Positions 18,412 through 28,636 of a stretch of 64,000 nt of DNA are shown here, in pieces (within the stretch, counting starts at the first letter, position 1; each line of letters begins with the position of its first letter). Source of the stretch: Rhodocyclales bacterium (GTDB lineage Bacteria > Pseudomonadota > Gammaproteobacteria > Burkholderiales > Rhodocyclaceae); assembly GCA_003105015.1 (NCBI GenBank), contig PQAF01000048.1, positions 1 through 64,000 on the forward strand, in the 5' to 3' direction. The notes under the pieces are model-generated. The model was not told the DNA's origin. It saw only the letters and a list, made by a program, of their open reading frames with translations, and did no database searches. The position numbers and the translations under genes are program-made.

Positions 18412-19932
18412 CTACATTGGGTAGGGATCGGGCTCGAACTGGAAAAGTTCGATCTCCCCGGTCTGCTGGTCGAGGCTCAGCATTCGTCCCTGCATAACGT
18501 GGGTTTTGTCCTCGCCGGAGACGATGAAAAAACGGCGCGCACTGATGGTGCCGGAGGGGGCAAGCAGCGCGGGATGCTCGCGCAAGGCCGGAATGGCCGG
18601 CAACAGCAGCCCGGGGGTGGGCAATTGTGCGGGATCACCGTTGCGGAACATGATCTGAACCGAGCGCGCGGCGGGCGCAATCAATTCCAGTCCCAGTTCG
18701 ATGTGCTCCGGATTCTCGCTTTTCATCCAGCGCACGATGCAAACGTTCCAGGGTTTGTCCGGCTCGGGTCGTAGCGCGATGACGCTGCCCGGCATCAGTC
18801 CATCGACCTCGCCTGCAACATGCATGACAGCGTATCCCGAGGGACTCTCATTGAGGATCATCCACTCCGTCATGTGCGCGTCGCTCGCCTCGGCGCCTTC
18901 CGGCGCCTCGCCTCGCTCCAGCAATTGCCATAGTTCGGTCAAGCCGATGCAGACCTGGGCACGGAAGTTGTTATGCCGGCGCGGATGCTGGCGATGCGGA
19001 GGGTGTGCCCAATGCGTCAGCAGACGCTTGAGGGCCGCAATTCCGCCAGGCATGTTGGCACGTTCTGGCAGCCGCAGATTACCCGCAGGCATGCCGCCTT
19101 CCAAGGCCGCGACTTGCTCGTCGAGGAGTCGGGACAGCAACTGGAAGGAACAGTAGAGCAGGTCGCCATGATCGGGCGGAATGCGCCGGTTGGGCGGCAC
19201 CGGCCCCATGTCACGACTGATGTCCATCCAGTACCAGGACCCTTCTTCTTCCGGCGCAGGTGCAGGCAGCAGGTTCACCGCAGCAGAGAATTGGGCAAGG
19301 TATTCGCTTGCCAGTGCAATTTCCGCCGGCGAAAAGCCCTCGGGTTGTGCAGCTGCGAGGGCCAGGAGTTCCTTGTAGATTTTCTCTGCATCAAGGGAAA
19401 GCCCCGGGATCACTGTTGCCGCCGGTTCGTAATGTTCGCGCGCCGTCTTGGCCAGGGCGTGGGCACGGCGCCACAGATCGGTTGGCGGCGGGCCGGCCAT
19501 CATGGAACTGATTTCCAGGGACTCGGCAAGGCTGCGCAGGGCGCGGGCGGCTACTGCGCCGGCATTGCGACGCTTGCTATGGGCGAGGCGGTCGGGGTCA
19601 AGCAGGACGCGCTCATAACCGGCTGCGACATGCTGATGGACGGCGACCAGTAATGCGGCCATGGCGCGCAATTCCTTGCCAAGCGGCAGGCTGGCCTCGA
19701 TCAGCCGTGTTTTCAGGACGCGGGAGAGCCGGTGTGCCCGGTCGTAGAAGAGATCCAGAATGCGGTGGTAATGCGTGTCCTCCAGGCTGGCACGGCCGAG
19801 TGCAGCCAGTTCTCCGCTCAACTGGGCCAAATCCTGTGCCGGGTCATCCGGAATTGGGGAGGCGAGCCAGTCCAGGACGTGGGCAACGTCGTCGGTAGGA
19901 TTGATCTGGCGGACGGGGGCAGTACGTGGCAA
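18412..19932 (-). CDS. Conserved hypothetical protein with C-terminal beta-rich domain
   Basis: A 506-residue cytoplasmic protein I cannot assign to a named family with certainty. The N-terminal 220 residues are helical, with no membrane segment. A middle part holds the motif YWMDISRDMGPVPP (near 240) and PHRQHPRRHNNF. From about residue 360 a beta-rich segment reads ESPSGYAVMHVAGEVDGLMPGSVIAL followed by WNVCIVRWMKSENPEHIELGLELIAP. The R-N-F and ESPSGYA...G..I...IRW...NPEHIELGLEL pattern resembles a PilZ-like c-di-GMP binding fold, but the comparison is by eye. The start is TTG at 19932, as no ATG or GTG is in frame nearby. Confidence 0.75.
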   Translation of the reverse strand: MPRTAPVRQINPTDDVAHVLDWLASPIPDDPAQDLAQLSGELAALGRASLEDTHYHRILDLFYDRAHRLSRVLKTRLIEASLPLGKELRAMAALLVAVHQHVAAGYERVLLDPDRLAHSKRRNAGAVAARALRSLAESLEISSMMAGPPPTDLWRRAHALAKTAREHYEPAATVIPGLSLDAEKIYKELLALAAAQPEGFSPAEIALASEYLAQFSAAVNLLPAPAPEEEGSWYWMDISRDMGPVPPNRRIPPDHGDLLYCSFQLLSRLLDEQVAALEGGMPAGNLRLPERANMPGGIAALKRLLTHWAHPPHRQHPRRHNNFRAQVCIGLTELWQLLERGEAPEGAEASDAHMTEWMILNESPSGYAVMHVAGEVDGLMPGSVIALRPEPDKPWNVCIVRWMKSENPEHIELGLELIAPAARSVQIMFRNGDPAQLPTPGLLLPAIPALREHPALLAPSGTISARRFFIVSGEDKTHVMQGRMLSLDQQTGEIELFQFEPDPYPM

Positions 19933-20061
19933 GCTTGCGGACAGCCGCGGGGCGGCCCCAAAATGATAAGGGGTTCATTGTAGAGGAATCGGCCCGGCGG
20001 GCAAGGGGACGCATCGGTGCGCAGGACAAACCGAGGAATGTCTCGCCGATTCGACTTGTGC

Positions 20062-20090
20062 TTGTTTTTCTGATGGTTTTGCTTTAACAT
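20062..20090 (+). promoter_or_regulatory. Probable promoter of the rpsP operon
   Basis: TTGTTT (20062-20067) and TAACAT (20085-20090) are 17 bases apart in an AT-rich segment, giving a start near 20097 and a leader of about 92 bases before rpsP. The leader has room for translational control, but I see no clear hairpin there. Confidence 0.5.
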
Positions 20091-20188
20091 ACCGGCCTTT
20101 TTAGCTTCGGCTGCTTTGCTTGTCGTTCGGTTCACGGACCGGGCCAGTCTGAAGCTTCCTTTTCCGATTTCAACCAAGGGTTAAGCAC

Positions 20189-20443
20189 ATGGTCGTCATT
20201 CGACTTGCCCGGGGCGGCGCCAAGAAGCGTCCGTTCTACAACATGGTCGTCGCCGATTCGCGCAAGCGCCGCGATGGTGCCTGCATTGAACGCGTCGGCT
20301 ACTACAATCCTGTTGCCGGTGAAAAGGAGCAGGGTCTCCGCGTCGACATGCAGCGCATCGAGCATTGGACGAGCAAAGGCGCACAGCTGTCGCCTACTGT
20401 GGCGCGTCTGGTCAAGCAGTTCGCTGGCAAGGCTGCTGCCTAA
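20189..20443 (+). CDS. rpsP: 30S ribosomal protein S16
   Basis: A small-subunit ribosomal protein needed for 30S assembly. The 84-residue sequence starts [21 protein letters not shown], the family signature, followed by [19 protein letters not shown]. It is preceded by AACCAAGGGTTAAGCAC, with AAGG as the ribosome-binding site. First gene of rpsP-rimM-trmD-rplS, the standard bacterial order, four bases before rimM. Confidence 0.99.
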   Translation: MVVIRLARGGAKKRPFYNMVVADSRKRRDGACIERVGYYNPVAGEKEQGLRVDMQRIEHWTSKGAQLSPTVARLVKQFAGKAAA

Positions 20444-20447
20444 ACGC

Positions 20448-20957
20448 ATGATCGTCCTGGGGCGCATTTCGGCCCCGTATGGTGTTCGCGGCTGGGTCAA
20501 GATCCAGGTCTTCGGGGATGACCCGCTGGCGTGGGCAAACATGCCGTGCTGGTGGCTGGGCGAGCAGGAAATGGCGGCCGACTCGGCCTGGCAAGCGAGG
20601 CAACTCGCCGAGTGCAAGCTGCACGGCAAGAACCTGGTCGCCCGTTTCGATGGCATCGAGGACCGCAGTGCGGCCGAGCAACTCTCACGGCTGTACGTCG
20701 GGGCACCGCGCGATGCACTCCCGAAAACGGCTAAAGACGAATATTACTGGGTCGACCTGATCGGCCTGGATGTGGTGAATCAAACCGGTGAGCGGCTGGG
20801 ACGCATCGCGGAACTGGTGAGGTCCGGCGCACATGAGGTGCTTGATGTGCGTGACGAGGATGGCAGCCAGCGCCTGCTGCCCTTTGTGGCGTCCGTGATC
20901 AAGAAGGTGGATCTGGCTGGGCGCCAGGTCCGGGTGGACTGGGAGCGTGAATGGTGA
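20448..20957 (+). CDS. rimM: Ribosome maturation factor RimM
   Basis: Assists assembly of the 30S head domain around S19. The 169-residue product has the N-terminal RimM domain ([20 protein letters not shown], then [17 protein letters not shown]) and the C-terminal PRC barrel ([14 protein letters not shown], then [11 protein letters not shown] and [14 protein letters not shown]). The ATG at 20448 is four bases after the rpsP stop, and the trmD start overlaps its end by seven bases. Confidence 0.97.
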   Translation: MIVLGRISAPYGVRGWVKIQVFGDDPLAWANMPCWWLGEQEMAADSAWQARQLAECKLHGKNLVARFDGIEDRSAAEQLSRLYVGAPRDALPKTAKDEYYWVDLIGLDVVNQTGERLGRIAELVRSGAHEVLDVRDEDGSQRLLPFVASVIKKVDLAGRQVRVDWEREW

Positions 20958-21697
20958 GCATCGATTTCGATGTCGTCACGCTGTTCCCCGAAATGTTCTC
21001 CGCAGTGGCCGATTTCGGTATTACGCGGCGCGCGCGCGAGAAGGGATTGTGGCGCCTGTCGCTGTGGAATCCACGCGATTTTGCGCTGGATAACTACCGC
21101 ACGGTGGATGACCGGCCATACGGGGGCGGACCAGGCATGGTGATGCTGGCCGAGCCGCTGGAAAAAGCGATAGCTGCAGCCAAGGGCAACCAGCCTGGGG
21201 CAAAAGTGGTCCATCTGTCGCCGCAAGGCCGCCCGCTCTGCCACCAGAGAGTGCTGGAAATGGCGCAGGAATCGGGTGCGATTCTGCTCTGCGGTCGCTA
21301 CGAAGGGGTCGATGAGCGTCTCGTTGAGCGTTGCGTGGATGAGGAGATTTCGCTGGGCGATTTTGTCCTCTCCGGTGGTGAGATTGCAGCGATGGCGCTG
21401 ATCGATGCGGTGGTGCGGCAACTGCCTGGCGCACTGAACGACGCCGATTCGGCAGTGGAGGAATCCTTTGCCGGCGGCCTGCTCGATTGCCCGCACTATA
21501 CGCGACCCGAGGTGTACGAAGGATTGCCGGTTCCACCGGTGCTGCTTTCCGGACACCATGCAGAGATCAGGCGCTGGCGTTTGAAACAGGCGTTGGGCCG
21601 TACCTGGTTGCGACGACCGGAACTCATCAGGCAACGGAAGCTTGACCAGGAAGAATCAACCCTGCTTGAGGAATTCAAGAGGGAGAAGCAGAAGTAG
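20951..21697 (+). CDS. trmD: tRNA (guanine-N1)-methyltransferase TrmD
   Basis: Methylates G37 of tRNAs with G36, preventing frameshifting. The 248-residue SPOUT-family enzyme shows [13 protein letters not shown] at the N-terminus, [10 protein letters not shown], the trefoil-knot SAM-binding loop ([11 protein letters not shown] with IGDF-like [14 protein letters not shown]) and [24 protein letters not shown] at 20951 overlaps rimM; a GTG three bases on is an alternative. Followed by rplS after 89 bases. Confidence 0.98.
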   Translation: MVSIDFDVVTLFPEMFSAVADFGITRRAREKGLWRLSLWNPRDFALDNYRTVDDRPYGGGPGMVMLAEPLEKAIAAAKGNQPGAKVVHLSPQGRPLCHQRVLEMAQESGAILLCGRYEGVDERLVERCVDEEISLGDFVLSGGEIAAMALIDAVVRQLPGALNDADSAVEESFAGGLLDCPHYTRPEVYEGLPVPPVLLSGHHAEIRRWRLKQALGRTWLRRPELIRQRKLDQEESTLLEEFKREKQK

Positions 21698-21786
21698 CAG
21701 CAGTTTGTTGAACGAGAAACGCGTGCATCATGCCAAGGCATGCTCTGCGCCCAAGGCCAAGCGCCATTCGACTTAGGAGCAAGACA

Positions 21787-22161
21787 ATGAATCTCATACA
21801 GCAGTTGGAACAGGAAGAAATTGACCGCCTGGGAAAGAAAATCCCCGAATTTGCCCCGGGCGACACGGTGATCGTGAACGTGAACGTCGTAGAAGGCGAG
21901 CGCAAGCGCGTGCAGGCCTACGAGGGCGTGGTGATCGGCAAGCGCAACCGCGGCCTCAATTCCGCATTTACAGTGCGCAAGATTTCCTCAGGGGAGGGCG
22001 TCGAGCGGACTTTCCAGACCTATTCCCCTCTGATCGCCAGCATCGAGGTGAAGCGCAAGGGCGACGTGCGTCGCGCCAAGCTCTACTACCTGCGACAGCG
22101 CTCCGGCAAGTCGGCGCGGATTCGCGAGAAACTGGACACGAACAAATCCAGCGCAGAATAA
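21787..22161 (+). CDS. rplS: 50S ribosomal protein L19
   Basis: A large-subunit protein at the 30S-50S interface. The 124-residue protein carries [20 protein letters not shown] and [13 protein letters not shown], followed by [21 protein letters not shown]. The ATG at 21787 has AGGAG eight bases upstream; longer readings start in an atypical Arg-rich stretch. A strong terminator 16 bases after the stop ends the operon. Confidence 0.98.
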   Translation: MNLIQQLEQEEIDRLGKKIPEFAPGDTVIVNVNVVEGERKRVQAYEGVVIGKRNRGLNSAFTVRKISSGEGVERTFQTYSPLIASIEVKRKGDVRRAKLYYLRQRSGKSARIREKLDTNKSSAE

Positions 22162-22176
22162 TGCCTCGGCACTGAA

Positions 22177-22223
22177 ACCCTATAAACAAAAGGGCGCTTC
22201 GGCGCCCCTTTTATTTATAGGGT
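22177..22223 (+). terminator. Terminator of the rpsP-rplS operon
   Basis: GGGCGC and GCGCCC close a TTCG tetraloop (22192-22207), followed by CTTTTATTT. Outer arms ACCCTATAAA (22177-22186) and TTTATAGGGT (22214-22223) extend the structure into a long two-part hairpin. Confidence 0.88.
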
Positions 22224-22284
22224 CTTGTTCATCCAGACTGCCGGGATGCTCGAACAATCCGGCAGACCCGCACCAGTCTGGTGC

Positions 22285-22308
22285 ATATTTTGATAATTAT
22301 CAAAATAT
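22285..22308. promoter_or_regulatory. Perfect FNR/ANR palindrome upstream of the Aer-like receptor
   Basis: The core TTGATAATTATCAA (22290-22303) is the exact FNR consensus and is embedded in a perfect 24-base palindrome. AAGAAT at 22325-22330 lies where a -10 would be (off by one from an activator centred at -41.5). The start codon is about 100 bases downstream. Confidence 0.75.
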
Positions 22309-22405
22309 ATTCGATTCAAGCCTAAAGAATCTGCGCGCTCGTGCGTAAAGATCGTATATCAGCCTGCTAGCGGGTTCCCTCGTTATCGAACCAGGAGATA
22401 CGGTT

Positions 22406-24007
22406 ATGCGCAAGAACTTACCGGTTACAGACGTCGAGTCGCCTTATCCAGCAGGCAAGATCCTGGTTTCCAAAACCGATCTCAAAGGGCAGATCACCTA
22501 CGCCAATGATGCCTTCATTGCTCTTAGCGGCTTCACGCGGGAGGAACTGATAGGCCAGCCGCACAACTTGGTACGTCATCCCGATCTGCCGGCAGTTGTC
22601 TTCGAAGACATGTGGACCACTCTCAAGTCAGGCTATCCCTGGCGTGGTCTTGTAAAGAACAGACGCAAGGACGGCGGTTTCTACTGGGTTGATGCGCTTG
22701 CCGTGCCAATCCGCAAGGACGGCAAGCCCATTGGCTACATGTCCGTGCGCGGGGAACCATCGCGAAGCGAAGTCGAATCGGCCGAATTGCTATACCGCAA
22801 CATCCGCGAGAACAAGATCCGCTATACGCCGCTGATTCCGGCGCGCCAGCAAGGATTGAAGCACACGTTGGGTGCCGCCATGGGTGGAATGGCCGGATTG
22901 ATGCTGATGAGCGCTTTGGCTCATACGTACCAGTGGCCAACAGCGATTCAGTGGCTATCGTTTGCTCTCGGGCTGGCCTGCTGCGGCTGGGGAATCCGGT
23001 ATATCCAGCGCAACGTTTTCCGCCGCGTTGGGGAGACCATCGAATACTTTAATCGCATCGCAGAAGGCGATCTCACCAGCAGGATCGACATTACCGGGCG
23101 GGATGAGATGGGCCTCATCATGACGGCTCTGGCGGCAACCCAGGTGCAGTTGCGCGTCGTGGTGGATGAGATACGCCTGGCAGAAATGGCGGTGACGCGA
23201 CAGGGCCAGGGACTGTCGACGCAAACGGAGAAATTGGCGAACCTCGCAGCCGAGCAGCAGGACAGCGTGCTGCGCGTCTCGGCGGCGATGGAGGAAGTCA
23301 GTGTTTCCATCAGCGAAGTGGCGCGCAGTTCCGGCCAGGCTTCGGACTCGGCACGCTCGACGCGCGCAGTCATTGATCGGGGAAGCGAGCAATTGGCACT
23401 TAACAATGCCTCGACCCTGCGTGTAGTGGCGGTTGTCGAGGAATCCGCGAAGGCGATGTCGGAGCTTTCGGGATCGATTCAGCAGATCGGCAGTATCACC
23501 AATGTCATCAAGGATATTGCGGAACAGACCAATTTGCTGGCACTCAATGCAGCAATCGAGGCGGCTCGCGCAGGCGAGCAGGGGCGCGGATTCGCCGTGG
23601 TTGCGGATGAGGTGAGGAAACTCGCGGAGCGCACTGCAAACAGCACGGCCGAGATCACGCGCATGGTAGCCCAGGTTCAGCAAACGACGGGCGCTGCCGT
23701 TGTTTCCATGGACAATGCCGCTCGTGAAGTGCAGACCGGCCGTGAATTGCTCGACGCAACGAACGTTCAGTTCCAGGAAATCAATCGTGCCGCTGACGAT
23801 GTGCTGCATTCGGCCCAGCATATCGCCGATGCCACAAGAGAGCAGTCGGTTGCGGCTGAGGATGTGGCCAAGAACATGGAACACATCTCGCAGATGATTG
23901 AGCAGAACAATCAAAGCGTTCAAGGGGTCAGCGATTCGACCCTGCTGCTGACTCGGACAGCAAGTGAGCTGCACTCGATTGTCGAGCACTTTGGTGCGGT
24001 GAGCTGA
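22406..24007 (+). CDS. PAS-domain methyl-accepting protein, Aer-like aerotaxis receptor
   Basis: A 533-residue energy or redox taxis receptor. The N-terminal PAS domain (about residues 10-120) has the Aer hallmarks [43 protein letters not shown] and [17 protein letters not shown], which in Aer binds FAD. Two closely spaced membrane segments (about 153-195), HAMP (about 200-255), and the signalling tip [34 protein letters not shown] follow. There is no periplasmic ligand domain, as in Aer. A perfect FNR palindrome lies about 100 bases upstream, so it is probably raised at low oxygen. FAD binding is inferred from the family. Confidence 0.93.
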   Translation: MRKNLPVTDVESPYPAGKILVSKTDLKGQITYANDAFIALSGFTREELIGQPHNLVRHPDLPAVVFEDMWTTLKSGYPWRGLVKNRRKDGGFYWVDALAVPIRKDGKPIGYMSVRGEPSRSEVESAELLYRNIRENKIRYTPLIPARQQGLKHTLGAAMGGMAGLMLMSALAHTYQWPTAIQWLSFALGLACCGWGIRYIQRNVFRRVGETIEYFNRIAEGDLTSRIDITGRDEMGLIMTALAATQVQLRVVVDEIRLAEMAVTRQGQGLSTQTEKLANLAAEQQDSVLRVSAAMEEVSVSISEVARSSGQASDSARSTRAVIDRGSEQLALNNASTLRVVAVVEESAKAMSELSGSIQQIGSITNVIKDIAEQTNLLALNAAIEAARAGEQGRGFAVVADEVRKLAERTANSTAEITRMVAQVQQTTGAAVVSMDNAAREVQTGRELLDATNVQFQEINRAADDVLHSAQHIADATREQSVAAEDVAKNMEHISQMIEQNNQSVQGVSDSTLLLTRTASELHSIVEHFGAVS

Positions 24008-24049
24008 TATCGTTGAGTAAGGCCTTGCTGTGCGTTCGGATCGCTGTTC

Positions 24050-27000
24050 CTAGGCCGCCCGGGATTCGCCGGCCTCGGCCTGGTTCGCCAGAATTTGGGC
24101 AATCGCCTCTGCGGGTTGTGGCTTGCTGAATAAATATCCCTGGCATTCGTCGCAACCATGGGACTTCAGGAAGGCAAACTGTTCCGGGGTTTCGACCCCT
24201 TCGGCAATGACTCGCAGGTTGAGATTCTTGGCCATGGAGATGATGGCCAGCGTGATAGCAGCGTCGTTCGGGTCGTCGCTAAGGTCACGCACAAATGATT
24301 GGTCGATCTTCAGGATATCCAGAGGGAAACGCTTCAGGTATGAGAGCGATGAGTAACCGGTGCCGAAGTCGTCAACGGCGACCAGCACCCCCAACTCGCG
24401 CAAACTGATCAGGGTGGCCTCCGGTGCGCTGCCGCGCATCAGTGTGCTCTCAGTGAGCTCAATTTCCAGGTGATCCGGCGTGAGGCCGCTGTCGGCGAGG
24501 GCTTCGTGGAGCATGCCGACAAAGCCGGCCTGCTGGAACTGGCGCGGCGAGACGTTGACGGCCATGGTGCCCATGCCGTCCCAAAGTCCGCTGTCGATCC
24601 ATTCCATGCACTGCTGACAGGCCGTTTTTAGTACCCACTCGCCGATAGGGAGAATTTGCCCGGTTTCCTCGGCAAGCGGAATGAAGCGGGCAGGAGACAC
24701 GAAACCGAATTCGGGGTGTTGCCAACGTATGAGCGCTTCAAGACCGACGATCCGGCCGCTCGAGACGTCGATGCGTGGCTGGTAATAGAGGCGGAACTGG
24801 TTTTCCGCGACAGCCTTCTTCATGGCCCGCTCGAGTGAGAGGCGTTCCATGAGCGCCTCATTCATCTCGACGGTGTAGAACTGGAAATTGTTCCGCCCCT
24901 GTGACTTGGCATGGTACATGGCGATGTCGGCATGTTTGACGAGGTCCGTACCATTCAGCGCGTCTGCCGGGTAGAGGGCGATGCCGATGCTGGCGGTGAC
25001 GGATACCTCGTGTCCCGACAGGTGAACGGGCTTGACCAGCGACGCCTGAACCTTTTCCGCCACACCGATGGCACCTGGAGCAATCCCCCGGGAAATTTCA
25101 CCGCAGTCCGGCAGCAGGATGACGAATTCGTCGCCGCCCATTCTGGAAACAGTATCGCCCTCCCGTATGCAGGAGAGGATGCGTTGTGCCGTCTCCTTAA
25201 GTAAAAGGTCGCCGGCACCGTGCCCCATCGAATCGTTGATCTGCTTGAAATGATCGATATCGAGAAACATCAGTGCGACGGTTTTCTGCTGCCGGCGTGC
25301 CGAGGATAATGCCAACCGCAAATGATCTTCCAGCATCGGGCGGTTTGGCAGGCCGGTCAAGGCATCGTAGTAAGCCAGGCGATGGATGCGCTCCTCTGTG
25401 GCCTTCTGTTCCGTTACGTCCGAGAAGAGTGCCGCATAGTGGGTTACCTTGCCCTTCTCGTCGCGAATCGCGCTGATGGTGAGCCATTCCGGATAGGTTT
25501 CGCCGTTCTTGCGCCGGTTCCAGATTTCGCCACACCACTGACCCTTTTCGCCCAGAGTGCGCCACATTTCACGGTAGAACATTGCGTCGTGGCGGCCGGA
25601 GTTGAGCACAGATGGGCTGCGGCCGATCACTTCCGCATGCGAGTAGCCGGTGATGCGGCAGAAGGCCTCGTTGACACGCAGAATTCTTGACTGGGCGTCG
25701 GTAATCATGACGCCTTCCGAACCGTGCTCGATCACCGATGAGGCAAGTTGCAGGTTGGCTTGGGTACGCCTGTCCTCGATCAGCATGCGGGCAAGATGAA
25801 TGAAGCGGTCGACCACCTGCATCTCTCGCGGTTCGGGCACACGCGGACGGTTGTGGTAGACGGAGATGGTGCCTAGCACCTCGCCGGTCGAGGACATGAT
25901 GGGCGTCGACCAGCAAGCATGGAAGCCGTTGGCGAAGGCCAGATCGCGCAGATCGCGCCAGGCTGGATCGATGCCGATATCGGCCACAATGACTCGTGCC
26001 TTCATGTAGGCCGCCTGTCCGCCGCTGCCCGCTTGCGGCCCGGGTTCCATCCCGTCGATGCGGTCTCTGAATTCCTGTGCGATGGCAGGAGCTGCGCCGT
26101 GCCGCAAATGATGGTCGTCAATTAGCTGAAGCGATATTGCCGACTTGATAGGTAAGATGGATTCCAGATCCCGGCAGAGGATGTCGAGAATATGGGGCAA
26201 CTCCGTTCCGGCGGCCAGTTGTTCGAAGATGCGGCGTTCCGCCGCCAGCAGCAGTTCGGATTGCTTGATCTCGTTGATGTCGGTGAGCGAGCCGGCAAAG
26301 CGGTAGGCCTTGACCTTGGTGTTGCGCAAGGCGAGGCCGCGGCCTCGGAACCAGCCATAGCTCCCATCGCGCCGTTTCAGGCGATATTCCTCGTTGAACG
26401 GAGGGCCGCCGCTCATGGCACGGTAAACGGCCGCAAGAGCCCGGTCGCGGTCATCCGGATGAAGGCTGTCGCGAAACAGGAAGTTCTGGCGGAATTCGAC
26501 CTCGCTCTCGAATCCGAGCAATTCGCGGAAACGGGGCGAGTAGTACACCCAGTCTTTCTCGATATCCCAGTCCCAGACACCATCCGAGGTGCCGCGGATG
26601 ACCAGTGAGAGTCGCTCCTCGCTTTCGCGCAAGGCGGCTTCTGCCTGTCGGCGGGTAGTGATGTCTCGAAAGATGACTTGCACCAGGCGGCGATTGCCGG
26701 AAACGAAGGAGGAGGCGCTGACTTCGGCATGCAGGGAGGTGCCGTCGAGCCGAAGCAGGCGCTCTTCCACCACTGGGACTGAGCGCGTGGATTGCAGGTC
26801 CGTCTGGCGCAGAGCGACCATTTCGCGCGAGTCGGCATGCACGAAGTCGAGAATGTCGCGGCCGATCAGTTCGCCGGCGCTGCGGGCGCCAAGGATGCGT
26901 ACTGCCGCAGGATTGGCGAATTCGACGACGTTCTTGTGATGAATCAGTATGCCGTCGGTCGAGTGCTCAACGAGCAGTCGATAGCGCTCCTCGCTTGCGT

Positions 27001-28636
27001 GCAGGGCCTCCTCCGACTGGCGGCGTTCGGTAATGTCGCGCTGAATGCCGAAGGCGCCGCATATGCGTCCCGCAACATCGTGGAACGCAATGTAGTCGCC
27101 TTCCACCCACATCTGCGTACCGTCTGCCCGGCGCTCGTCGGTTTCCAGGCGGACATGGCCGTTGTCGAGGAATTCCTTCAGTACCTGGCGACCGTAGTTG
27201 GGATTGTGATCAAAGAACGCGGAGAAGGGGCGCTCGACGAATTGTTCCGGTTTGGCCCTGTATTGCGCCAGAAAAGCGGCATTAACCTTGATGACGCGAA
27301 GGCCTTCGCCGAGACGGTTGAGTGCTTCTTCGCAAGGCTGTTCCGGATCCCAGGCGACGGGGTCTTCGGTTTCCATCATGAAGAAACTGTCCAGGGATTG
27401 CGCAAAGAAGAGTTCCAGGCGGGATTCGCTGGTGCGCAGCGCTTCCAGCGTGCGGCGCTCCTCGGTGGCGTCGTAGGAAATGCCGACGTAGTGGGTAATC
27501 CCGCCTTTCCCGTCACGAATGGCAACAAGCGACAACTTCTGCAGATAGATGTCGCCGTTTTTGCGACGGTTCCATAATTCCCCGCTCCACTGGCTCTGCT
27601 GTCCTAGTGTCGCCCACATCCGGGAGTAGAAATTCGCGTCGTGGCGGCCGGATTTGAGAATGCGTGGATTCTGGCCAATGACCTCATCGGGCGCGTATCC
27701 GGTAATCCGGCAGAAGGCCGGATTGACGGACTGGATGGTGCCCGTAGAGTTGCAGACAAGAATGCCTTCCCGGGCAGACTCGAAAACCTTTCCCATCAAT
27801 ACCGAGAAGTGCTCGCTGCCGAACAGCCGTTGCACTTGCTCGCGTAGCGTTTGCTGGATGTGCTTGTGCTGTGCGCTCTCAACGGCCGCAAGCAAGTCGG
27901 CGTAGCTCAGGAGACCGCTGATGCGCCCCTCCTTGTCCTGCACTCCCAGATGGCGGATCTGCTGTGTCGCGAAGAGGCTGCGAGCATCGATGACAGTGGA
28001 TTCCTGCGGGATCGTGATGAGTGGATAGGTTGCTGCCTCCGACAGGGTAACCCGAGTGGCGCCCAGGCCGATCAGCCGCACGACATCGCGTTCCGTGAAG
28101 ATGCCTTTCTCACCTTTGTCGCTGGCAACTACCACTGCATCCCAGCGCTGCTGCCGCATTCTTGCCGCAGCTTCAGAGACGGTCAGCGTTGCGGGCAGGG
28201 TAGGCGGAACCGGCCGCATGATGGCGGCGATCTCGACAAGTCGAAGATATGCCTCGGCACCCTGATGGCTAACGAGGTCCGTCTGGCTGATGAGCCCGCA
28301 GGGGACCCCTCTTGCGTCTGTTACGACGAGATGTCGAATGCCCGTCTCTTTCAGGCGCGTGGCCGCCTCTTCAACGGAGGTCTCGGCGGTTGCGGAAATC
28401 ACCGGCGCACTCATTACCAGGCGGATGGGACGTTCCAGTGCCTGCGGGTTGTCGAGCGGTACGGCCAGGGCGTCTCGCTCCGTCCAAATCCCGACCACCT
28501 TGCCGGCGTCGACAACGAGAATTGAGCTGTACCTGCTTGCGCTCATGCGTTCCGCGGCCATCCGCACGGATGTGTCGGCTCCGCAGGTCAGGAAATGCGT
28601 CGAGGCGATGCGGCCAATAGTGAATTTTTCTTGCAT
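24050..28636 (-). CDS. CBS-PAS-GAF-GGDEF-EAL sensor protein (c-di-GMP turnover)
   Basis: A very long (1528-residue) soluble signalling protein. In order: four CBS motifs (about 1-255), a PAS (about 275-395) with the FCRITGYAPDEVIG motif, three further PAS units (to about 800), a GAF domain (about 815-975), another PAS (about 985-1100), GGDEF (about 1105-1270) with intact GGDEF, and EAL (about 1280-1520) with intact EALIRW and DDFGTGYSSLSYL. Both catalytic motifs are complete, so it could make and break c-di-GMP. The ATG at 28636 is chosen; TTG at 28675 would add 13 residues. CBS pairs usually bind adenine nucleotides. No membrane segment is seen. Confidence 0.93.
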   Translation of the reverse strand: MQEKFTIGRIASTHFLTCGADTSVRMAAERMSASRYSSILVVDAGKVVGIWTERDALAVPLDNPQALERPIRLVMSAPVISATAETSVEEAATRLKETGIRHLVVTDARGVPCGLISQTDLVSHQGAEAYLRLVEIAAIMRPVPPTLPATLTVSEAAARMRQQRWDAVVVASDKGEKGIFTERDVVRLIGLGATRVTLSEAATYPLITIPQESTVIDARSLFATQQIRHLGVQDKEGRISGLLSYADLLAAVESAQHKHIQQTLREQVQRLFGSEHFSVLMGKVFESAREGILVCNSTGTIQSVNPAFCRITGYAPDEVIGQNPRILKSGRHDANFYSRMWATLGQQSQWSGELWNRRKNGDIYLQKLSLVAIRDGKGGITHYVGISYDATEERRTLEALRTSESRLELFFAQSLDSFFMMETEDPVAWDPEQPCEEALNRLGEGLRVIKVNAAFLAQYRAKPEQFVERPFSAFFDHNPNYGRQVLKEFLDNGHVRLETDERRADGTQMWVEGDYIAFHDVAGRICGAFGIQRDITERRQSEEALHASEERYRLLVEHSTDGILIHHKNVVEFANPAAVRILGARSAGELIGRDILDFVHADSREMVALRQTDLQSTRSVPVVEERLLRLDGTSLHAEVSASSFVSGNRRLVQVIFRDITTRRQAEAALRESEERLSLVIRGTSDGVWDWDIEKDWVYYSPRFRELLGFESEVEFRQNFLFRDSLHPDDRDRALAAVYRAMSGGPPFNEEYRLKRRDGSYGWFRGRGLALRNTKVKAYRFAGSLTDINEIKQSELLLAAERRIFEQLAAGTELPHILDILCRDLESILPIKSAISLQLIDDHHLRHGAAPAIAQEFRDRIDGMEPGPQAGSGGQAAYMKARVIVADIGIDPAWRDLRDLAFANGFHACWSTPIMSSTGEVLGTISVYHNRPRVPEPREMQVVDRFIHLARMLIEDRRTQANLQLASSVIEHGSEGVMITDAQSRILRVNEAFCRITGYSHAEVIGRSPSVLNSGRHDAMFYREMWRTLGEKGQWCGEIWNRRKNGETYPEWLTISAIRDEKGKVTHYAALFSDVTEQKATEERIHRLAYYDALTGLPNRPMLEDHLRLALSSARRQQKTVALMFLDIDHFKQINDSMGHGAGDLLLKETAQRILSCIREGDTVSRMGGDEFVILLPDCGEISRGIAPGAIGVAEKVQASLVKPVHLSGHEVSVTASIGIALYPADALNGTDLVKHADIAMYHAKSQGRNNFQFYTVEMNEALMERLSLERAMKKAVAENQFRLYYQPRIDVSSGRIVGLEALIRWQHPEFGFVSPARFIPLAEETGQILPIGEWVLKTACQQCMEWIDSGLWDGMGTMAVNVSPRQFQQAGFVGMLHEALADSGLTPDHLEIELTESTLMRGSAPEATLISLRELGVLVAVDDFGTGYSSLSYLKRFPLDILKIDQSFVRDLSDDPNDAAITLAIISMAKNLNLRVIAEGVETPEQFAFLKSHGCDECQGYLFSKPQPAEAIAQILANQAEAGESRAA

